DNA of 64,000 nt, taken from assembly GCA_030295235.1 (NCBI GenBank), contig AP026151.1, positions 62,001-126,000 of the forward strand, read 5' to 3'. The stretch comes from Fistulifera solaris (Eukaryota > Bacillariophyta > Bacillariophyceae > Naviculales > Stauroneidaceae). How positions within the stretch are numbered: position 1 is the first letter of the stretch; every line of letters starts with the position of its first letter. The notes below the pieces were generated by a model. That model did no database searches. It saw only the letters and a program-made list of their open reading frames with translations, and was not told where the DNA came from. A program made the position numbers and the translations under genes. Of this stretch, positions 34,490 to 46,436 are shown one piece after another.

Positions 34490-36927
34490 TTAAGTGGCAA
34501 AGGGATTCGTTGTCGGTGGAGGCGGATCGTCTTTGAAGATGCTCATCCAGAGTCCAGAGTCTAGTAATGAGGCTTCGTGAGCCCCGAAACCATCGTCATG
34601 ACCAAACAAATCATCACCAAGAATCATCGAATGTTTGGTTGTTTCAACATGGGCTGCTTCATGCGACACAGAAGTGCTAGGATGGTAAGTATCGGCAAAT
34701 GGATTTGTTGTCTGCATAAAGGCATCTCCAAACAAGCGATAAAGTGGCGGTTGTTGAACCGAATGGGCACGGGACGGTACCGAGTCATACAGCGGGTGCG
34801 ACGATCCATAGGCATCGGTATTCTGATTGAAACTCAGTGCATTCCGTTGGGTTGTAAGACCATCAAATCCGGGAGGAGGGTTCACTACAGCAACTCGCAA
34901 ACTGGACGACGCGAGAGGGTCCACGCGCTCTAGTTGACGAAGTGGTGGCCGGGGAACGTTCCTTGGCTTTTCGATGACTGGATCTGCATCGGACGTATCC
35001 ATGGGCGCAATTCGAGAGACTGAACCGTGCCCCTTTGCTCCAAGACATAACTAGGGAGAAGTAATTCCGGACCATCGTCAGACGACTTGTGATAGACCAC
35101 AGGGGCATTCGAAGCTTCCAGGGCAAGGGGAGCAGCATGATTATCGACACCATTGGCAGTATTGTCGAAGTCATCGTCATTACATAGTAGCATACCATCA
35201 TCAGAACTGCTATCTCCAACGTTTGATTCGGTATGAATGTAAACATTACGCCCTGCGTCAAACTGAATCGGCCGCGCGAAAGCAAAATCATGGTTATCAG
35301 CCCATTTGCGTCCTAGAGCGAGAAAGCGAAGCACCTTGATGCGATTTTGGTCAGCATTATCGGCGTTCGACTGCACACTAGCACCACTAGTAAGTGTAGA
35401 CGCTGACTCCTGAGCTTTCGCTTTTCCTTTTCGAAGCGAACAAAGCTCTCTGATCGCATCCTCGTCCGAAAGGCGCCCGCACGATGAAATTTCAGGCACA
35501 AACATAGCAAACGGAAGAAATCCACGCAACTCTAAATATTCTTTCAATAAAAGAGCAGTCTCAGTCATCGACTCCTGCCCCGAGTAGGTTGACAGCGTAT
35601 GAATATGGTTCAGAACATCCACAATAGCTATCCAAAATTCCTTTTCAGCTTCCGTATGTAAAGCAACGAGATTGGGCCCGGGGAGGTCATCCTCAAAGCT
35701 CTTCCACTCCGGAATAGGTCGTGTGGAAACGTATTCCGCGACAAGCATCATGGGAACCAAGCAGCGGTAAGACGAGTTCGTTTTCTTCTGCTCTTGACCC
35801 TTGTTTGCGAAGGTTCCCAAAACGCGTTGCACTAAAGCCGTCCCCAACCACAATGTAGACACACGACAGGCCCAAGCCGTTGCTTGCATCATTCGATGGC
35901 TATTCGCTACCGATCCGGAGCGTGCTCGCTCGGCGAGAGTTTCGGAAAATGCATGAATAGTGACCAGTTTACACAGCAGACTGTCACCCAAGGCGGAGTT
36001 TTGAAGGATCTTTGTGAAAAACGTACGGCAATCCTCCATGTGCTGTAAAATGCCAACTTCAGGAATTTCTTCGGGCAAAAAACCATTAAAAAAGATGGAG
36101 TGTAACTCACAAAATTTGGCTAGGAAGTACTTGCTGCTGGCGGACTTGGGATTCGATGAAGCTGACAGCTGCTGCTGCGTTTCATGCTGGTTAAGCCATT
36201 CCTGATTGCTTTCAAATAATCGCGCCAAGTTTTTCGCCGATGTCATGAACGGATCGGTCGTGACCGAGATACTGCGCGCATACCAGTAGAGAGTAACTAA
36301 GCACTGCCCTGTTGGATCTGCTTGTGATAGGACAACAGCCAGCTGATTCATGGCGTGTCCTATACCTGGTCCTAACTGAATGGCCCGATAGTAGGCTTCT
36401 TGAGCTTTTCTGGTGTCCCCATTGTATCGATACAAGTCACCAAGCTGTACGATCATCGGTATCAAGCATTTCATGACCCCTGCCGGTGATTTCGACGCAC
36501 GTGGACGATCTGTTTCATCATCATCGGGCTCATCTTCAGAAGCTTGCGTACCGGAAACTGCAGGGTACGCTTTCATCAACTTGTCCTCCAAAGATTCCAT
36601 CATGAATTTGTATAGACTGATCGCTTCTGACAAAGTCTTGATCAATGCTTTTTCAGCTGTCTCAAAATTTTCTCCTCTGCGCTTTAATTTGTCTCGCGAT
36701 GCACGGAGCGCTCGGATTCGATCGTAAAAACACAGACGCCACAAGCGATCGACAATACCATGCTCACAGGCGAAACTCGAGTCTGTGAGAATCAAATCGG
36801 TAAGATATTCACACACTTTTATACGAAGTTGCATTGCAGCTTTATCATTCGATTTTAGCTGTTTGAGATGGGCCTCAAATTTGAGGGAATCTTCGTGCCG
36901 CTTGGCCAGGTAATCTTCCCGCTGCAT
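34490..36927 (-). CDS. EST1/SMG5-7-like protein
   Basis: The N terminus (about residues 1-190) is helical, with a TPR-like GDLYRYNGDTRKAQEAYYRA block and the family signature LGPGIGHAMNQLAVVLSQAD, then LYWYARSISVTTDPF and NLARLFE. This matches the EST1 14-3-3-like plus helical-hairpin region of SMG7/EST1 proteins, which bind phosphorylated UPF1 in nonsense-mediated decay, or telomerase in yeast. The C terminus is low complexity, with a PPPGFDG motif and two NPFA motifs. A PIN domain is not seen, so SMG7 is closer than SMG6. A one-base frame change at G3 35004-35006 joins the two open segments. Length about 810 residues. Telomere versus mRNA-decay role cannot be decided here. Confidence 0.78.
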
Positions 36928-38199
36928 CGTTCTTGCACGCTCCGGCAGTACTATCTAACTTCAGTGTCTCAGCTCCTTTCAAAAATAAAATCGCTTGATG
37001 TTTGGATACGTATAAAAGGATCTAATCTCATGAGCCGGCGAAGAAGGAATCAAGATTCGAAGGCGCTTTCCGGAATAGAAAAAATGCGACGCGTTCAACT
37101 CTCCCTTAAAACAATCCTCGTAGCTTTTCGATCCACAACCAAATAAAGCAAGAACTCAAAGCAAATTGATAATAGATAAAGGAAACGGCGCCTCAAGGCA
37201 ATGACATGAGAATCACCTAATAATCGCATCATGGAGCGCGAACGAAGCGAAAACAAAAGGGAGAGAAAACGGTGTTGCGTCTTGCATCGTCTCTTATTCC
37301 CCATCGATGCAACGTCATGAAAGTCATCTACATAAACATTGACTCGAAAAAGCCACTGTAATGTGTTTAGTAATGAGCGGCTGGCAGCTGAAGAGTAAAG
37401 TCTACTACTCAGTAGTACGGGTGAAGGACAAACGAATAGGCAGCTTAACCTTAACCCTTAACGCTTGTCAAATAGGATTGACGCCGTAATAACAACTAAC
37501 TTGCGTTGTGCGTGTGTGTGTGGGAGTGGGAGGTCGGAGCATGAATGGTCGGAGTGTCGCAGGTACGGAGTATTTCTTTCTCAGTACTTACTGTAGACCT
37601 ACTTCTGTCTAAATTCGTAGAACAAATAAGACTAAACTACGTAGGCGTTGACTTTCAGAAAAATCGGAATAATGCAATAAATACAACGCGGTTATCCCGT
37701 TATCCCATATCCCATCGGAGATTGTATGCTTACGCCTTACGCCAGTGACAAGTGACTCAACCATTGTATTTTGTATTTTCCATTTTCCCGACAGAGACTA
37801 CTACGTACAGACATTATCAAGTCATCGAATGCTGTAAATACAGTAGTATTCAGACATTTACAAAGTTGCCTTCCTTAAGTCTATTGCCCCCAGATTACCG
37901 GGGTCACAGGTCACAGATCAGTTTCCGACAGTAAATTCTTCCTCCCAAGTCCTAAGGTCCTAAGGTTACATTCGACTTCGACCTTATACACGAGCGACAT
38001 GAGACAAAGGCATTAGTCTAGCCTTTCGCCTTTCGCATTCTGCCCTTTGCCGATCTACTGGTCTCCGCTTTCCGCTTTCCGCTTTCCGCTCCTTTGCTCG
38101 CACTTTTCACTTTTCACGCGGACCCCTCCAAAACTGAGAAAACAAAGCTTCTCAAAAGTCCGCATTTGTTTATTTGCATGTTTTACAACAAGTTGGTCG
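36928..38199. other. Intergenic, divergent promoter region
   Basis: About 1.27 kb between divergent genes. It holds a short GT run (37510-37523) and a CTTTCCG microsatellite (38068-38092). No gene, RNA or large repeat is evident. Confidence 0.45.
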
Positions 38200-38580
38200 A
38201 TGAGTGAATCACTGTGTGCATGCACGAGTCCTTTCGTAATCCCCGCTGATGCTCAAATGGAACAAGAAATTAATTCTTTAAAAGGATCTGAACCGTCCTT
38301 GGCGAAACAATTCCGTGGGTCTTCGAACGATAATGATCGAAATGGTCTTTCATACACTTATGACCAAAGCAATGATGTTGAGCCACTTTCTCGTTCTCGT
38401 TGGAGCGTCCCGAGCAGCGACTTCTTGCCTCCCTTGTATGTTACACTTACTCGATGCGACTCACGAGCAAAGGGAAATCCGAATTGGAAACCCATGGCGT
38501 CACTAGATGTACCGCCTCTCAAGATCAACCGATCTATTTCAGTAGAAAAACCTGAGCGAAGCTCTCAGACCACAATGTAA
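38200..38580 (+). CDS. Small protein of an unrecognised family (copy A)
   Basis: About 126 residues from ATG 38200 (MSESLCACTSPFVIP). The body is hydrophilic and probably disordered. The C terminus, GNPNWKPMASLDVPPL followed by KINRSISVEK, is shared with the protein encoded 1.2 kb downstream. The frame is open upstream to 38047 but without conserved features. No signal peptide, membrane helix or known domain is seen. Conservation confined to the last ~28 residues suggests a short linear binding motif; RSIS could be a phosphorylation site. Function unknown. Confidence 0.6.
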   Translation: MSESLCACTSPFVIPADAQMEQEINSLKGSEPSLAKQFRGSSNDNDRNGLSYTYDQSNDVEPLSRSRWSVPSSDFLPPLYVTLTRCDSRAKGNPNWKPMASLDVPPLKINRSISVEKPERSSQTTM

Positions 38581-39385
38581 TGACTAATTAACTAAAGATA
38601 TCACTACTCCGTATTTCTCGTTCCACTGATTTTGTTAGGCTGTCAATCATCATTTGTCAAGGAGTCATGCCAAGTCAAAAATGAAGTGCCCCTATCTTTG
38701 GTCGTAAGTATATGGCGGAAAAATGAAGGAGCACTTCTTTTCAGTCAAACTTACAAACGTAGAAGATTTTGTTTGACGGCCAAACAGAGATAGGAAAACC
38801 GAAGGTCACAACAGTCAAGACAAAACCACCATAGGATTGCGCATCATTTTGCTGCCGTCAAGCGTTATCATGCGAACGGACGAGTTATTCTCTAAACTGC
38901 TTGAAAGCTAGCTAGTTTAGCGGTCCTCGCTCATCGCTCTCTCTAGTGTCTCGGTCTCGAAAGCTAAACATTTCACACGTTGTCACGAAGAAAGCGCTAT
39001 CATTCTGAAAAGTATAGAAGAGTGTTACTCCGTATTGCTTAACTTCATGACTACAGGCTGCTTTTCATTGGGTCGTAAAAACTTACACCACTTTAGGCCC
39101 AAAGAGATTTTTTTTTATTTAACAATTTTAACAGACTAAATATTTAATTCCTAATTTTCCTAAAATGCGGATGCATTTTTGACACTCAAGTGAATTTTCC
39201 ACTCCACAACCGTTAACTTCCGAGTATTCTGAGTTCCGAGTTTAAAGTTGGAAGTGTGCAGTGTGCAGTAGTGAAAGTTGAACATCGTCTTTCCCTTCCC
39301 AAAGATTGCATGGCCAATAAAGTCGATTTCGCTTCGAGCTCATTCCAAAAGTGACGAGGCAAATGGCAAACAAAAAAGTCCAACA
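38581..39385. other. Intergenic between the two small paralogues
   Basis: About 800 bases, AT-rich in places (T run 39108-39120). It should hold the promoter of copy B. No other feature is recognised. Confidence 0.45.
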
Positions 39386-39754
39386 ATGAATCCAACGCTG
39401 AACGAATATTCACGACCTTTCCCGATCATTTTGTCTCTCCACAATGATCGACAAATGAGTTCGCTCACACAGTTTTCGGATTTGTCGTTATCGGAGGAAT
39501 TTGAGGAGGTTTTCGAGAACGATGGACGACAGGGCCGTAACCGATGTGCATTGGGAGAACATTCGCAAGATAAGATTTCGACACGCTGGAATGTCGGACC
39601 AAAAAATTCTTTGCCTAGAGTTGTTGTAAAGCCAAGAGTTGCCGATCATACCTTGCAAGGAAAAAGCAATCCAAATTGGAAACCTATGGCATCGCTTGAC
39701 ATTCCTCCTCTTCGAATCAATCGCACTATTTCTGTCGAAAAATCCAAGAATTAA
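39386..39754 (+). CDS. Small protein of an unrecognised family (copy B)
   Basis: About 122 residues from ATG 39386 (MNPTLNEYSRPFPIILSL). An acidic stretch (SDLSLSEEFEEVFEND) is followed by a basic middle and the C-terminal block SNPNWKPMASLDIPPL then RINRTISVEK, which matches copy A in order and spacing. The rest of the two proteins has diverged. Same strand and close spacing indicate tandem duplication. Function unknown. Confidence 0.6.
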   Translation: MNPTLNEYSRPFPIILSLHNDRQMSSLTQFSDLSLSEEFEEVFENDGRQGRNRCALGEHSQDKISTRWNVGPKNSLPRVVVKPRVADHTLQGKSNPNWKPMASLDIPPLRINRTISVEKSKN

Positions 39755-40576
39755 AAGATAGGAACCAATAGCCGATACTGAGATACTAGGTAACCTTCAC
39801 TCATCCGCTCATTCTTTCTACTCTGCGTGCGTATGAACGTTCGACTCGAGATTTATTTGAAACATGAGAAGTGCGACACAAAGAGGTGCGAGACACTCAT
39901 CTTCGCACTTCGAATCATCGTTGGCGTTGGCAATCCAAAGCAACTCGGAAGCACAATGACACTGGGCTTGTCACATCCTCTAGCTAACGTCTTAGCTTCA
40001 GTCGGTCGTAATTTGCAAGTTTCTCTTTCGTTAGCGAGTGAGTTGACGGTTGAAAGCAAGGGGCAAGATTTTTCGGCAATCGAAAATCGAAACGTGCCCC
40101 TGATATCATTCGTTCAGACATGGTTGAGAGTCATTTGTTTCTAAATATTGAATATTGATTTCGCAATTAATGTAGGAATCTATGGTAAACTTCGTACTAT
40201 TCGTGTCATAGCCCCATGAGGAATATGTGCACGTTTGAAATTTCCGTACTGTAAGTGTGACGTTCGCGGGGAGCGCGTCTCGCGTTCCATCGTAGAAATT
40301 CTAAAGAACGTGGTAGACAAAGATCCGACAGAAATATTCGCTATTTGCGTACAACAACAGCTTATAGATACGAACGATCGTGGGAAGTTGTCGCTGCTCT
40401 TCGTTCGCAAAATGCAAAACTTGTGAGTTTTGTTTGTTGATGTTATAAAAACAAAACGAGAAAATCAAATCAACTGATAAGACTGTTTAAAACATTAAGA
40501 GGGTAAGAATGAAGACACGGGAAAGCGAGAACATGGGAATGTTCCGCTTTGAACTGAATTTTATCCGCTAAGTCTA
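39755..40576. other. Intergenic with a doubtful open frame
   Basis: An open frame at 39827-40144 (+) contains IIVGVGNPKQLGSTMT, faintly like the start of peptidyl-tRNA hydrolase, but no later motif of that family follows. Another at 40235-40426 shows some protein-like composition. They could be exons of one gene, but no splice model is convincing. Confidence 0.3.
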
Positions 40577-43310
40577 ATGAAATCTTTTTCTATCAGTCAT
40601 AACAGAACTAACAGAACAACAGCGATGACTACTCGAGACAAAGACTTGGACGTAGAGAAAGGAGGAAGTGATGTTCTTCCCGAAGGGCCTACAACAGCTT
40701 CCAGAGCTAGCCACAAATCCTTTCCGCTTTGGAAGATCGCAGCCGCCATTCTCGCGCTTGGACTCGTTGTCTTTGCGATTGCGTTCCCCGTGGCTCGTTC
40801 TCGCGATGATGACAATAACAACACGAACGGTATTTCCGGTACGATTGACACGGACAAGGAAGAGAATTCTCCCTCGACCAGCCAAGCGCGCGAATACACA
40901 TCCAATGGAGGTCCTTTCAATGTAACATTGGGTCTTTTCAGCAAAGAAATTGTCGGTGGATATAGTGATTCGGAGTCCTTGGAGAATGATTTGTCGAATG
41001 CTGCAATGTTTCTTCTCAATGGTCTCATCAAACGAAACACGGGGCAGATGGGAAGCGACAGCGGAACGGATATGCCAGTGGAAAGTGAGGGAGGTCCCAA
41101 GGAGGAATTTGCTGAAGGAGCTCCTGTAGCAGCAGATGGAGGAGCTGGAGATGATACCGCAGTCGGTGACTTGAACGACTTTGGTCAAAACAACCAAGAA
41201 GATGATGTGGAAGAAGGTGACATGATGGTCTCCAACGGCGCGGTCGGTACGTTCATTGAATCGAATTGAGAGCCGGCTTGCAAATCAACTCTCACTTGAT
41301 TGTATCGTGTAGTGTTTGCTGCGTACGGTGGCGAGATTGTGGCATGGGATGCAGCCGCTGGTACATTGTTGACACGTATTGAAATGCCGCCTGTTGAAGT
41401 AGAAGACACGACGGGTGCTGGTGCCGAACCAACAGATGGCACAGTCTCTTCAACAGCAAGATCATCCATGTTGCCAGGATACATGAGCTACACGCCATCG
41501 GTCCGTCACCTGCTGATTGAAGAAGGCAGATTGATGGTGATTGTTGAAGGCTACGGGCAAATGTTCCGCGATGAAATGTTGAAAGCGGACGGCGGATCTC
41601 CGGTCATGTATGACTACAAGGCCACCAACATTCGACTCTACGATATTGTTACACCGGAAGAAGGAGTCCTCAAGTTACACAGCGAAAAGCATGTCAACGG
41701 TCGCTTCATGAGCGTGCGCTCGATCAACGGCAACGCCCATATTGTAACACACTCTGGTTTGGATACTTACACGCACTTGATTGATCCGTACGAGAGTTAC
41801 CAATATCCGGAATTGACCACGGAAGAGTACGTTGCCTTGGTGAAAGAGAAAGCTGGAGAGGAAGCAATTCCGAAGTTCGTCTCTAGCCTGATGACAGAAT
41901 TGAAGGAACCGACTGGAACAATGCCTAGTCTCTTTCGTCTTGCTATGATGCAGTCAGAAGCATCCGATAGCAATGTCGAAGAGCAAATCTTTTCGAATGG
42001 TGTGGTCAACTCTGTGGCATTAGTCTATTCCTTCAACATGCTCGGCGACGATCCGCTCGGTGAACTTGCCATGACGTCTTCGGGGTCCTTTATGGACTCG
42101 TGGTACATTCGCGTGTATTCTTCGGACACCACCATGATCTTGGCGGGTGATGGATGGGAATATGATGCCGAGACTGGCGGATCCACGACATCAACTCATC
42201 TTCTCGGCATCAATCTCAATGGCGCTACTTCGAGTCCTGGTTCCATCGGAACGGTCGAGGGATACTTTTTGAACTCTCATTCGCTTGATGTCGTCAATAA
42301 CGTTCTTCGCATTGCCACGACGGTACAAGACATGATGTTCATTGAGCCGATGCCCTTGGTCATTGAGGAACCCGCTGTAGAAGAACCCGCTGTGGCAGAA
42401 TCGGAGAGCGGCAGTGACGGCAGTGCTAGACGTGTACAGAGTGACGAATCCAGCACCGAAAATTACATTATCAATCTTGATTTGACGGCCACCGACGGAG
42501 AAATGAAAGAACTCGGCCGCGTTCAATTGGGAAAGCCCAATGAAGTATTCACATCCGTGCGCTTTTTTTGACAATGTTGCCTACGCCGTCACCTTTGAGC
42601 AGAAAGATCCGCTGTACGCCCTGGACTTGTCGGACCCCAGCAATCCTTCCATTCTCTCGGAATTGAATGTGACGGGTTTCTCGAGCTACTTGCATTCGTT
42701 GAATCCTCCGGAAAATACTCTTTTGCTCGGCATGGGACAGGAAGCCAACGAAACCGGTTCGATTATAGGCTTTCAAATTTCCATCTTTGACTTGTCCGAC
42801 ACGAACGCGCCGAAACTTCTCCAGCGTCATGTTGTGGAGAATGAGGAGAACACGTATTCGTCCAGTGCTTCTGAATGGGATTTCATGGCGACTCGTGTTG
42901 TCAATGGCCGTCTCATCATTCCGCTCGACATTGATAATTGGGAAGACGAGACCAAGGCTTTCCACGGCTTTGCTGTCTTTACTGTCAGTGAGAATGGCAT
43001 TCAGGAAGAGTGCCGTATTGCTCATAAAGTTCAAACGATGATTTACCCCATGGTGGATGTAGCACCTGACAGCAGTGTTGCGGGTGACAGCGGAACAGGT
43101 GATGCGATCGCAGGTGATGTTATGCCGGGAATGTGCTTTTGTGGTTCTGAACTTCCGCGCCGTTCGATGATCTTTAACGGTAATTTGATGACAACGCAAG
43201 GATCGACCGTAAAGTCGACGGATATGGATACTTGCGCTGGAGTTTGGGAACTCGACGTCTCGAATGAAAATGCAACCAACACAAACTGCTGCGGTTACAT
43301 TGCTTATTAA
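40577..43310 (+). CDS. Membrane-anchored extracellular beta-propeller protein
   Basis: A short basic/acidic N terminus precedes one hydrophobic helix (WKIAAAILALGLVVFAIAF, about residues 52-72), which makes a type II signal anchor. A Ser/Asp/Glu-rich stalk follows, and after a 66-base GT-AG intron (41247-41312) a repeated beta-rich region: VFAAYGGEIVAWD, LPGYMSYTPSVRHLL, HVNGRFMSVRSINGNAHIVT, VRFFDNVAYAVTFEQKDPLYALDLSD. This resembles the 'secreted protein with C-terminal beta-propeller' family (PF09826), frequent in diatoms. The C terminus has clustered cysteines (MCFCG, CAGVWELD, NCCGYIAY). A one-base frame change lies at T7 42563-42569, with homology continuing. An ATG at 40625 is an alternative start. 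Length about 890 residues; molecular function unknown. Confidence 0.8.
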
Positions 43311-43902
43311 GCACGGATAGCCCGGCTCAAAACATTTCTTTCTTTTATATCTTGCATGCATCCTTTTACATTCAATTACATGTGTCATTATCAAAAGATT
43401 AAGCTGTATCCTAGACTAATTCTTTTCAAAATTATTACGGAGTATTCAAGAACTTTTATTATTTGCAATGCGTTTTGCGCACCGACTCATGACTCATTCT
43501 CATTGCAGTCATGACAAAAGTAATCTTCACTTTGGCTCTATAGTGAAACGGAAACATATCTCTTTGTAAAGATTTTTCGGCTTAAAGAATCGAAGCATGC
43601 AACACAAATGATGATGAAAGCATGTAACATCGTGATTGCGACAATCAGTGCTTACAAAATGCAGATTAGATGATTAAATACGTAGGAGGTTAGCGAGAAT
43701 GAAATATTATTCATGACTGAAATGCAGTCGTGGTAGACTTGAAGAATCACTTTGAGCTTTTTGCAGGCATTTTCGAAGTAGTACAAGTAAAGCAGTTGCG
43801 AGACCTAGATCTGATTATAATGATAGACAACGAGACAAATTGGTGAAAAAGCAGATTAACTAGCGTTGCGGCAAAATTTGTTTAGGACTATTAATTCAAG
43901 AG
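43311..43902. other. Convergent intergenic region
   Basis: About 590 AT-rich bases between the convergent 3' ends of the beta-propeller gene and protease 1. It must hold both polyadenylation regions. No other feature is seen. Confidence 0.5.
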
Positions 43903-45511
43903 CTAAGGTCGCGATGCGTTCTGTCGCGCGACGCGAATACACCCTTGAATGTTGAGAAACCAACAAATAATTTGATTCCATGGATTTCCACCGCTAGGAC
44001 ACGGACAGTCCTTCTCCGACACATTATCGATTGGTCGACAGCCTACTTGCGATTGTGTCCCTAGACCAGCCCAGGTATAAACCGCATCAAACATATCTTT
44101 GCTCATGACTGGGCCGACATTGGCTCCACCAGATCCCCCGGCGTGATTTCCCAATGCTATATTTTCTTTAGTCAACAATGCACTCCCGGACATGCCTCCC
44201 GCAGTATCGCAGTAATATCGCAGGTAATGCGCACCATTTGAGCGAGCTGAGAAAAAGATTAAAAAAATAAAATCTGGTTAGTCGGAGAGCTCATCCAAAA
44301 GATTTTTAAGGCAGCTGCACTTACCAGGTGGAGAGCATGGCCCGGAAGTCGTCATTTCACCTCGTCTAAAGTCGTATGGGTATCCGGTGATTGTAATATC
44401 GGCTATTCGAGGGTCAATGACACCGTTAGATGAGCTAACGATACTATCGATTGCAACGTAGCCCACAATATCCCCTGGCTTTGTTGGGAGAGAAATAATA
44501 GAGTTAGACGATGTCGAGATTCGCAACATATCTGTAAGGATCAAATGAAGAGATACGTACGTAAACTTCATCACAGCCCAAATCCGGTCGACTGATTGGC
44601 TTGTATGTGACCACCGCCATATCAAAATATCTGTTTCGCGTCTCTCTATACTCTCCAAAAGCCGTAGCATAATCCACCTCCCACATTCCGAATGGTTCGA
44701 GATGTTGATTAGACTCCGAGTCAAAGTACCGCCCCGGCGCTATCCGGGTGATGGGCATAGGTCTTCCTTCGTTGTAATTCCATACACAGTGCGCCGCCGT
44801 TAAAGCAGAAGTCCGTGAAATCATGGTTGCGGTGCACGAGTTGTTGCCCCACCTATAGTCGCTAGCACCAATGGCTCGAAAAGGGTAGAGAGTCGTATCG
44901 GGGACGGCTGAGCGTGTATCGTTCCCTATGATAATCAGGTTTCGGTTTTTGACAATAAACTCGTATCCATCCGCAAGACCTTTGTATAATGTGGTGGGTC
45001 CCAAAGTTTCGTTGAGTAAGGAATAGCGCGACGCATATTCATAGCCGTCGCTGGTAATCCGAACGTAATGCCGATCGATGCCCGTCTCCTCCACTTCGTA
45101 TTCGTCATCGAAAGCAGACATATTCTCCAAATTCTCTATCTTTTTGGCGTATCGTGTACGCTTTGTAACGAATCGAAACTCTTCATCGGCAAATCGGGTA
45201 ATAGTAGCTTCATCGATGACTTCCGAGTTCATGACAAAAGCCGATTCTTCCAAGAGACTTTCGCAAGGCCCCAGACTATCCAATTCGATGCCCTAAAAGC
45301 CGATGAGTAAGACGAAAAGGTGTGAAAGGCGAACTTCTGCTCGTGAACCTACCTGACACCAGGCCAAACATTCATTTGCGTACGTTAATCCGTCAGATCC
45401 GCAGACGGCCGGTCCCATTACAAGGGCGTCCAAACTACAACCGGCACTACAATTGTAGTCGGCTCGAGCGAGTGTGAATGAAGCGGCGAGTAATGACCCA
45501 ATTCGAATCAT
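43903..45511 (-). CDS. Secreted Kazal-V8-like serine protease 1
   Basis: Four exons (45353-45511, 44561-45292, 44325-44478, 43903-44246) join without a frame break into 462 residues. After the signal peptide (MIRIGSLLAASFTLARA) comes a Kazal-like module: CSAGC, then PAVCGSDGLTYANECLAWC and the sixth Cys after intron 1. A pro-region (TRFADEEFRFVTK; TSDGYEY) precedes the likely mature start IIIGNDTR, which resembles the N terminus of S. aureus V8 protease. The triad is His in TAAHCVWN, Asp in FDMAVVTYKP and Ser in GGMSGSA. ITGYPYD and the later pocket His (LGNHAGG) also match V8, suggesting cleavage after Glu. The Cys-rich C terminus (CPCPSGG...CWFLNIQGC) is shared with its neighbours. Introns follow CQ (phase 0), VY (phase 0) and PG (phase 1). 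Confidence 0.9.
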
Positions 45512-46436
45512 GGCTTTCGTTTGTGTGTTGATTATGAGCAAGAGATTTATAAAAGATTAGATAATGAACGAGAAAAGGTTTCTTTCTTCTTTGCTTGTGA
45601 AAATAATGAGGACTTTCATTCCATTTTTGTTATATCTTATTGTCGTGTTTGTCAAGAATTGGCGACTGTCACTTGTTTAGTACACCATCGATATTTTTAG
45701 GTAGAAGGCGAATGTCGCAGACTCTCGCAGATCGCCAAAACCGTGTCGATCTTTTGTGTTGATCACAAAATAATCGGCCAAGGAAGAATACGACCATAAC
45801 AAACAAAATTTGAGATAGCAATGATATGTCATCGCGTCTCTCCGTATGACAGTGGCGTTTTCGTTGTATTTGCATCGTAGCGTCGCTCCTGTGACTTGGA
45901 GCAGAGAGGAATGGCAAACGCAAACCTCCGTATAGTTCTTTCCGAGTTGCACGCCTCATGAGCCAAAGTCATACGATGACGAGTCGTCCATCCTGTGGAC
46001 TGCACTCGTTATGAAATTGAGTCTCCCATACTGTGTTATCTCATTTTTGGAAGCTCGGAACCGCTGAAGGGCGCAGCATTGTGTTGACGTTGAGAGCTTG
46101 GAGTGAATGTGCGAATTAGAAGAATCGACGGACGACGTCGAGTTCTTGACTGACTCCTCGTCTGCTCAAACACAAAAGCAAGCCATCTCCCAGGCAACTA
46201 TTTTTTGGTTAATTTTCGTTATCATACTCAGTAAAAAAGGAGTAGAACTCTATTCGACGTCAACGAGTAATGGAGGAAAGAGCATGTTTTGGCGTCGACA
46301 AAAATTTCGCTTTACTGGTAAAACATCTCGTCAAAGCGACCAGTCTGTTTTCTGTTTCGGAAAATTCTAATCCGCTGGTATAAACACCGTTGTGAGAGTC
46401 ATCCCGGTGACTCAGCACGGTTCGCAATTCAGCACG
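45512..46436. other. Intergenic between proteases 1 and 2
   Basis: About 925 bases holding the protease 1 promoter. Open frames at 45669-45959 (-) and 46107-46370 (+) lack recognisable features and are not called. No repeat is seen. Confidence 0.45.

Noticed and set aside
39827-40144. Possible peptidyl-tRNA-hydrolase-like gene (GVGNP motif)
   Set aside because: Only a few N-terminal residues resemble the family. The catalytic His and the later family motifs are missing and no splice extension was found.
46107-46370. Open frame of 87 codons between proteases 1 and 2
   Set aside because: One hydrophobic patch but no other feature; it fits a chance frame in the region upstream of protease 1.
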